Positions 57,051 through 64,000 of a DNA stretch of 64,000 bases are shown here, piece after piece. Position 1 is the first letter of the stretch, and each line of letters opens with the position of its first letter. The notes under the pieces were generated by a model that saw only the letters and a program-made list of their open reading frames with translations, was not told the origin of the DNA and did no database searches. This DNA comes from Pseudoscleropodium purum (lineage: Eukaryota; Streptophyta; Bryopsida; Hypnales; Brachytheciaceae). Position numbers and translations under genes: made by a program. The stretch is taken from positions 39,847,063 to 39,911,062 of the forward strand of contig OZ017795.1 of NCBI GenBank assembly GCA_963969395.1, read 5' to 3'.

Positions 57051-57359
57051 CTTCTTGAGTGTCTTTGCTCCCATAGAAGGTGACGGAACTTCCTTCATCT
57101 CCCCCTTCTCGTCTTCAACACGGCTACTCTTGCAACTACTTGCATTCATTGTTGGAGGTGGTTCTACTTCTTTCATTCTTGAGGTGAGTGCCGCAGCTAT
57201 GATCCCGTCAACAAAGTTCTCAAATACAACTAGCGCTCCATCGTTAGGTTCTTGAACGCGGCTGTCCAATGGATGTGATGCTCCTTCTATAATGGAAGTC
57301 GTTTTTGCTAAAGAAACAGGTATAGTGCGTTGCAATTCTCGGTCAAAGGTGGTCCACAT
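57051..57359 (-). CDS. Possible first exon of the minus-strand CACTA gene
   Basis: Starts MWTTFDRELQRTIPV at 57359 and stays open for 103 codons to a strong donor (AAGAAG|GTGAGT, GT at 57050-57049), phase 0. It includes VVFENFVDGIIAAALTSR and a serine- and lysine-rich end. A second open piece (about 56925-56690, with SVESARRRRSIVGFAASSFF) may be the next exon. It runs head-to-head with the TNP2 gene. Its relation to the pieces at 50433-53110 is inferred only from strand and position. Confidence 0.35.
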
Positions 57360-57969
57360 TTACAATGATGTTGTCATGTGTTGAGGAAGCACTGAAATGA
57401 CTTAGGGTTTCACTACGTGCAGTCGACGCTCAAGCTAAACACGTGTTAAAAAAATGGGAACACGTCCCACAACGATGTGCTTGAACATTGGTATGTCTCT
57501 ACAGACGTCACGCTGGACGTTCACGTGTTTTTCAGAACATGCCAATGTCCAAGTGGATGTTCACATCTTGTTCAGGATATGCGAATGTCCAAGTGGACAT
57601 TCATGTTCGAACATATCCTATGTGGGACAGTTACAGAAAAAAAAAGTCCACATATTCAGTTCTACAATGATAAGTGCTCAGCTATTAGGAAAACTATTGT
57701 AGAATTTGAAACCTTCATATTCAGCATCAATGATGAAGGAGTGCATACAAGTCTTTCAGTTTCAAAGGAAAATCTAGTTTACTACAAGTAGTTTTCCCAT
57801 CAACGTTAGAGGGTGCATTTGTGGTAGATGTCTTCCATAGGGATTGTGGCTTATGAAATTTCTTTTGGAGGTATACAATGTGTCCACATGTAATTATTTC
57901 CATAAGGAAATTTTGACTTACAATATTCTTTTCAAAACAAAGCTGTCTCTCTCACTCAATTTTCCTCCT

Positions 57970-58640
57970 ACGCTTGTTCTCACTTCCCATTTTTTTTTCT
58001 TTTAGGGCCATTTTTACTCATTATTTTTTTTCTTCCATACACTTATTCTCACTTTCCTTTTTCTTTCTTCTTTCATGGCCGTTTTTGCTTATTATTTTAT
58101 TCTCCTCTACACTTGTTGGCACTTCTCTTTTTTTTTTCATTTTGGGGGAGGGGTCCACTTATGATTTTCTTTTCTTCTACCTACACTTTTTCTCACTTCC
58201 TAATTTCTTTCCTTCTTGGCGTGCTTTTCGGTATGATAAATTATTCTTCTACACTTCTTGGCACTTCCCTTTTTTTTCCGTGTACGGGAGCTTGGACTTT
58301 TATTCTTTTTTGCTCTAAAGCTATTTTCATTTATTTCATTTTTCTTCCTTCACTAGAGTTGTGAACTACACTTTTTTTTCTTCTACAGGAGTTCTTACTT
58401 ATTTTGTTAAGGAATGTGAGGACACTTCACACTTCCTTTATTTATTTATGGCCTTCAGGAAAGTGACAATGTCATTTTCAATTTTTCTTTTTTTGGGGAG
58501 TTTTTACTTACTTTTTTTTTAATCTACGGCTGAAGGGACGTCCACATGTAATTTTTTTTCGAAAAATATTTCACTTCCCTTCTAGTTCCGTCTACAAGTG
58601 AAGGGGTGTCCACACATCCTTTTTTTTTAATGCAAGTTTG
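57970..58640. repeat. T-rich minisatellite, units of about 80 bp
   Basis: About eight degenerate units of the type 'cacttcc', T-run, 'cttttggg.cg.ttttactta', T-run, 'cttctacactt'. It lies between the divergent CACTA genes. ORFs through it (Phe/Ser-rich) are not believed. Confidence 0.65.
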
Positions 58641-60062
58641 CACTTACCAATTTTTATTTTTTTTAATTAATTAATGCATGAATGTACTACATTGATGATG
58701 GCTATTCTTATAAACTTCTTAGCTTTCTTGTCTACAGCACTAGTGGCAGAAAGTAATGTCAATACATGCTTTACTCTTCTTAATGAGACTACTCATGGCG
58801 TATACGATATGTTGTATGTCATGTATATAAATGCAAGAGGACGTCTGGAAAAACATAATAGTACGCCTACAGCAGATGTTCACTGCAGTAAGAAGTGCTA
58901 GTCGTCATGTTTGAATAGGGATTCTCCAAGATCATAGCTGAAAAAGTCTTAACATTTCTTGCGGCCACCATATCTACAGTCCTCTTTCTTTTTTCCACTT
59001 CCAGCATAAAATACCTATACAGATGTCTTTGTTTCCTATAGTTTGTTCTGTATGGAAAGAGGATTCATGAGGAAAGGATTTTCATTCCCATTGGTAGGCA
59101 GATGTGTTAGGAGTACTACATGTGTTTGTATAGTTGGCTTCATCTTACAAGGTCAGATTAAATGTCTACCTTCATTTGTAATGTTGCAGGGATGTTCATG
59201 TGACATAGTTGAGGACATGCAATGTCTATACGCAGGGCACCGGCCTAGCAATGTTCATGTTCTATGACAAGGTGACAAAGAAAGACTAGGTAAGACTATT
59301 ACTAACCATATATATGAAGGCAAGGCATTTAGAAAGGCATTGTCGTGACCTGTGCTTCTATTGCAACATTGAGACACATGTGTAATGAGACATCTACTCG
59401 GACGGGGAATGAACAAACAATCTCTATAGAGCAAGACTTAGAAGTCCAGGATGATGTTGTCGTAGACGTTTTTCTTGACATTCCGGTGCTCAATGTCATA
59501 GACAGATGAGTTTCTTTAAAAGTCTCGATGGACCTATCTTTTCTTGTCTGAATAGTATTCCTTGAGAGTATTTTCCAATCACTGCACGCTTTGGCATGCA
59601 GTTCTTTGCACTTCGATGGACTCATGCCTTCATTGCAATAGTAGGCTACCTTGCAATATGCAAGGCACATGTCATATAAATGTACATAGTGAGGTAGGCA
59701 AGTAATAAGCATTGTCACCGTAATGTCAAGTAATGAATGAGTAAGGGTTTATAGCTCAGGGTTGCTTTATAGCATCCACATATACTACTAGGAAGATAGA
59801 CATTCATTGAAGCTTTAGTCCGTAGGACAACTGAACATGTGCATTATAGTATTGTATGCATTCATGTTCACCATTGTCATGATACTTGCAGCTCATACTA
59901 CCTTTCTTGCTTGCGTGTTCCGTGTTTTGAAGGCTAAGGAATCCATGCATGTGGCCTTCCATGCGAGCTTCAAAACAGAGACGGTGCACCCGCATCCGCA
60001 TCAACACGGATGGACGAGTGCTTTGCCACATTCCACTCAGTGACTTGATTTTATAGACAGAG

Positions 60063-61769
60063 TTGAGGGTGGCCACAGAGCTCAATTTGAAGAAGTACCT
60101 TTGTCCTTGCAAAAATTGTCATGGAGCACAGTGTAGAAAAATTGATATTATAAGGAAGTATCACAGTGAAGTGGATAGAGACAACTTTCTCACTCAATCC
60201 ATAATAGGGGGTGACCCTATTCATAGTTATCTTCCTGATGGCATGTGGATGGAAGATCTCGCATACGACGACGACGTCATTGATGGGGATGCTACTGTAG
60301 AAGAAGTTCAGGTTCCTTTACAAGACGAGGATGGGCTACCAGATGTGGTTCATGATGATGGCGGGGGTGGGGAAGAAGCGTAAGAACCAACGCTAGATGC
60401 CCAACACAATGTCCAAAGGCAAGTTCTGGAGGCCCTTGATCGTGGTGATGCCATACACATGGAGGAAATGGCATCTACTAATGTCGTTGATGGCGAAGAT
60501 GTTGACGTTGCCGTGGACAGCATGGATGACATGGAACGTCTACTCAGTCATGCAACAACTCCTATCTATGTTGGTGCAAGAACGAGTGTTTTATCAGCCA
60601 CTATTATTGTCATGAATATGTGCATGATTTTCCGCATTAGTAATAAGTTCACGGACGAACTGTTGCGTTATTTGTCAATGGATTTGCTTCCATCAAATAA
60701 CAAGATGCCTAGTAATAATTATGAAGCAAGGAAGCTTATGAAGAAGGTAGACTTGCAGTACAATAGCATTCATACTTGTCCAAACGGTTGCATTCTGTAT
60801 GAAGAGGAACACGCACATTTGAATTTGTGCCCTAAGTGTGGAACAAGACATTGGTTGGAAGGCTCTACTTCCATTGCAGCCAAGGTCATTCGGCATTTCC
60901 CATTGATACCAAGATTGAGGTGCATGTTTTGATCTCCAGAGATTGCATCAATGCTAACGGGTTGGACAAAGCATGTCAGCGAAGATGGCATTATGAGGTC
61001 GGTGGTGGACAGTCCCGCTTGGAAACATGTTGATCGTGACGTCGTCTTCGACAACTTTGCTACTGATAGCAGGAACTTGCGTCTGGCACTTGCATTGGAT
61101 GGTGTGAACCCTTTCAAATTGAGCAACACAAACTAGTCAACATGGCCCATCTTGATTCTGATATACAACTTTGAACCATGGTTTGTGACAAAGAAGTTCT
61201 TCATTTCATTGTGCATCCTTATTTCAGGGAAGTAGTCACCAACATCGAAGAACATTGATGTGTTTTTACGGCCGCTTGTACGTGAGCTTCTGCAACTTTG
61301 GGAAGGTGTAGCAGCTAAAGATTTTTCCCGTCCTGAAGGAGAAAGGCATTTCAGTATGCAAGGCCTTCTGATGTGGACGATATCTGATTTTCTAGCCTAC
61401 AATCTCATATCTGGACTTTGTTGCACGGGTTATAAGGGTTGTCCTTGTTGTGGTCCACAAAATGATTCTAGAATTGCTAAGACTGGCGATGTCCTTGCAG
61501 ATTGTAGTACTAGAGGCTCCAAAATTGTATATGGAGGCATCCGTCAATGTTTGAATCGCTAGCATCCATATCGCCAAAATCGTCGTTTCAACAGCCAAAT
61601 TGAGCTTTGTTCTAGGCCTCTAAGAGTGATAGGGCAAAATGTCATCCGTTATGTTGCATGGCGACAAGTGTACCTTGATCTTGGTGGAAAAGAGGACGCC
61701 AAAGACGACCCAGTGCATTTCATAGGGGTGAAACGGCTGTCAAGCTTGTACAAACTGAAATACTGGCAA
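60063..61769 (+). pseudogene. CACTA TNP2-type transposase, first part (several stops)
   Basis: One continuous frame with stops at 60381, 60930, 61134, 61233 and 61560. The N-terminal transposase-associated finger shows YLCPCKNCHGAQCRK. TNP2 motifs follow: NNYEARKLMKKVDLQYNSIH, CPNGCILYEEE, LNLCPKCGTRHW, FPLIPRL, MRSVVDSPAWKHVD, STWPILILIYN and LMWTISDFLAYNLISG then CPCCGPQ. At least some stops fit C-to-T changes (for example TGA at 60930 for a usual Arg). The exon ends at a GTGAGC donor (GT at 61770). It mediates En/Spm cut-and-paste when intact; this copy cannot. Confidence 0.88.
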
Positions 61770-62098
61770 GTGAGCATGTGTGCATTTGTTTTTTGAAATA
61801 GGTCTATCAGAGCTACCCGATTGATGTCAATTGATTTCCTGAAAGCATAATGAGCATTACTTTGTACTGCACGCATGTCATGTATAAGTGCATGTTGCTG
61901 AAGATGGGAATGCTTTCTAATCCAACGCAAATGATGGAGGGATGTGTTGTTGTGGACATCATCTTGAACGTCTTTATAGGACATGGCGTCTGTAATTGAT
62001 GTCTCTATCGGCATTCTTTTCTCTAAGACAACATCATCTAAGACACTTCTAATCTTTTTATTGTCATGTACTGACACGTTTTACCTCTAGTAGTGCAG

Positions 62099-62762
62099 CA
62101 TCTCTTAGAACGGTACATGCTGGACGTCATGCACTGTGAGAAGAATTTGTGCGAAAATATAGTGAAGACATTGCTTGCAATGAATGATACTCCAAGCAGT
62201 CGCGTAGATGCCGAAGAACTTGGAATCCGTGAAGAGATCTAGTTACAAGAGCCACAACGACGGAATGATGACTTCCACATGCCACACGCACCATATATTT
62301 TGATAGCGCCAGAGCGAGCTGAGTTCATAAGCATAGTCAGCAACATCAAAACCCCAACTAACCAAGGTTGACAGGACGGTCGAACGTCCAGGACGTTCGG
62401 ACGCGGACGTTGTATCCGCAGTGTCCGTTGACATTCGCGGACACCGTCTGCCCCGTCCGCCTCGTCCGCCCCGATACCCGTCCGCCCCAGTACGGCAGTC
62501 CGACCGACACGCGGACTGATCTAGTCCGCATGATCTGGGCGTCCGCCCCGTCCGTCCGCCTTTCGACGGCGGGAGGGACGCTGTGTCCGCTAGCGTCTGT
62601 GAGGACGGACGTCCAAACGTTCGGGTTACGGACGCCTTTTTTGGGCGGATGTAGAGATTCGTCAACCCTACAACGAACTATGTTGGTGCAATTCACAAGC
62701 GCATGAAGGATGGCAAACTACATTACATGAAGACCCATGACTACCACGTCCTCATGCAACAA
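62099..62762 (+). pseudogene. CACTA TNP2 exon interrupted by a hAT MITE
   Basis: After an acceptor GTGCAG, the frame reads ERYMLDVMHCEKNLCENIVK (the TNP2 DVMH-EKN motif), then a TAG at 62238, then APERAEFISIVSNIKTPTN. The 308-bp hAT element follows. Beyond it the frame resumes with YVGAIHKRMKDGKLHYMKTHDYHVLMQQ and a donor GTAAGG. Leaving out the hAT and one octamer copy restores the frame, so insertion came after the gene. Confidence 0.85.
62363..62670. mobile_element. 308-bp non-autonomous hAT element inside CACTA TNP2
   Basis: The ends are CAAGGTTGAC and GTCAACCCTA, flanked by CAACTAAC (62355-62362) and CAACGAAC (62671-62678), a 7-of-8 duplication. Internal GC-rich blocks match both termini of the 9.8-kb hAT in the same orientation, for example GACGTTCGGACGCGGACG on the left and GTAGAGATTCGTCAACCC on the right. 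Confidence 0.92.
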
Positions 62763-63251
62763 GTAAGGTACTGAGGAACCTATTTCTCATAAGTGTTATA
62801 ATTTTTTTGGCCACTATACAAGTTCATGAAAGTTCCAGAATGTAGAGCACATATAGGTCTATAGCGGACTTTGTGCTTGCAATGGTAGTGCACATCTATT
62901 GTCGTTGAAAACTTTTCCAGAGATACAATAGTGTCCACTTGGAAAAGCATGAGTTAGAGGGTTCCTTGAAGACCAAAATTTGTTAGTGATTCTTAAATAC
63001 ACTGTAATGTACAGTTAATATATTACTTGCAACGAAAGATGTTGTGTACGACATCTGCAAAAACTATATTGTACCCAGAAAGTGAAGGTAACATATTATT
63101 TAGTGCCACTGAAGACAAGCCTATGCACGTGGTTCCAACATGAGTACTATGAGACATCTCTAACCATGTCTGTGCACATTTACGAATGTTGTTTGTCAAC
63201 ATCAAAACAAATGCTTACGTATGTAGTGGAATAATGTCTGCTGTGATGTAG

Positions 63252-63782
63252 ATTCTTCCAGTGGCAATTCGAAACATTTTGGATGAAAGTGTGCGGTTAG
63301 CTATCATCAAAATGAACAAAGTATTCCAAAGACTTTGTGACAAGGAGGTGAAGGAGACCGACAAAGACATTGTCATGGACAATGTAATCATGGCCACTTG
63401 TCTGCTAGAGAAGGAGTTCCCTACAACTTTCTTAAACATCATGACACATTTGCCCGTGCATCTTATAGAACAATTGTTTATGTGCGGACCTGTGTAGTGT
63501 AGGTGGATGTATTCTATTGAGCGTTACATGAAGACATTGAAAGACTATGTTTGCACCTATGCACATCCAAAAGGTAGCATAGCTGAGGGATATAGAAACG
63601 AAGACACTTTGGGCTTCTGCACTGAGTACATGAAAGATTATGAAGGAACCGTTCAACGAGTTTGGGATGTTGAAGAAGACGCCATTATGAACGATGAAGT
63701 GATTTGTTCCAAGGCGCCTAAAGCATGACGACTATCTGATGAACTTCGTATGCATGCACATGCATTTGTCATTGACAATGCC
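63252..63782 (+). pseudogene. CACTA TNP2 C-terminal part (DUF4218-like), one stop
   Basis: The acceptor GATGTAG is followed by ILPVAIRNILDESVRLAI, CLLEKEFPTTFLNIMTHLPVH, a TAG at 63495, then RWMYSIERYMKTLKDYV and HPKGSIAEGY, which are hallmarks of the DUF4218 domain next to TNP2. A TGA at 63726 follows. A further piece starting REYIEKKTRK reaches the window edge at 64000, so the gene continues outside. Confidence 0.85.
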
Positions 63783-64000
63783 CCATACTTGGAAGCTTAG
63801 TGATTGTGAGTACCACAAAATTGTCTTCCATGTCCATTAGCAGAAGTATATTCATTGTATGCAAGTAGATGCTTTTTCTTGTCTATGAAACGAAAGGAAA
63901 TATTTTGTACCCGTCATTCATAATGAATTTCAATTTTGAGAATGACCAACATGTCCTTCTTGAATTGCACAGGGAGTACATTGAAAAGAAGACCCGCAAG

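Larger units (their letters stand above)
49015..64000. mobile_element. Large decayed CACTA (En/Spm) DNA transposon, right end beyond the window
   Basis: The left end CACTAGAAGAAATCCGTG fits the CACTA terminal repeat. Inside are a minus-strand multi-exon gene with coiled-coil and basic parts (TNP1-like) and a plus-strand TNP2-type transposase gene. The first kilobase holds many GACGTC, GACGTG and CATGACG motifs that may be subterminal binding sites. Nested pieces include the hAT MITE (62363-62670) and possibly foreign DNA at about 53650-56050. More than 15 kb is in view; the right terminus was not reached. Confidence 0.8.

Noticed and set aside
57974..58364. Phe-rich ORFs of 83-114 codons
   Set aside because: Products of the T-rich minisatellite.
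62243..62706. ORFs of 112-140 codons across the short hAT element
   Set aside because: They cross element borders and are repeat translations; the true reading here is the TNP2 frame on the plus strand.
1..64000. CRISPR array, bacterial operons or ribosome binding sites
   Set aside because: Spliced eukaryotic genes and plant transposons throughout; none of the repeats has CRISPR spacing.

Overview
This is a land-plant nuclear window: spliced genes with GT-AG introns, plant-specific families (an AUX/LAX auxin carrier, RHOMBOID-like 13, an IDM2/IDM3-type alpha-crystallin protein) and plant transposons (chromovirus, hAT, CACTA, Stowaway). The background is very AT-rich. That, plus the chromodomain-bearing Ty3/gypsy element, would suit a seed-free plant such as a moss, but the lineage cannot be fixed from sequence alone. 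No CRISPR array, rRNA or convincing tRNA was seen. A 200-base run of N (52180-52379) marks an assembly gap.

Layout. 1-3353: AT-rich, with a degenerate tandem repeat at the left edge. 3359-19868: a complete minus-strand Ty3/gypsy chromovirus with two 618-bp LTRs and a CCAAA target duplication. Its gag-pol is decayed by stops and frameshifts. Its LTR carries a 50-bp-periodic array matching heat-shock elements just upstream of the TATA box. Inside its gag-pol junction sits a 9.8-kb hAT transposon (8027-17837; CAGGGTTGA ends; perfect 8-bp duplication TTGACAAT). This hAT carries a broken DUF659/hAT transposase with a long acidic extension and, divergently, an intact 478-codon protein-kinase-like gene. 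GC-rich CGTCCGCC arrays lie at both hAT ends and upstream of both hAT genes. 19874-26219: mostly non-coding, with tandem repeats and one long near-perfect hairpin.

26220-36504 is the genic island. RBL13 (minus, one exon) and an IDM2/IDM3-like gene (plus, four coding exons) are divergent. The latter converges on a seven-exon AUX/LAX gene (minus) with a poly-glycine N-terminus. Exon joins were chosen by hand from GT-AG sites; they keep frame and give 467 and 488 residues.

36505-49014 is non-coding and MITE-rich: a hairpin CACTA-like MITE, a Stowaway MITE, a 320-bp non-autonomous hAT related to the big one, and two inverted 0.9-kb TTAA-bounded elements. Related empty sites for three of these insertions are present in the window.

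49015 to beyond 64000 is a large decayed CACTA (En/Spm) element: left end CACTAGAAGAAATCC, a minus-strand TNP1-like gene, and a plus-strand TNP2-type transposase gene with several stops. The TNP2 gene is interrupted by a third member of the same hAT family (62363-62670). The host genes look intact; nearly everything else is nested mobile DNA. The most unusual items are the kinase-carrying hAT and the heat-shock-element-like LTR.
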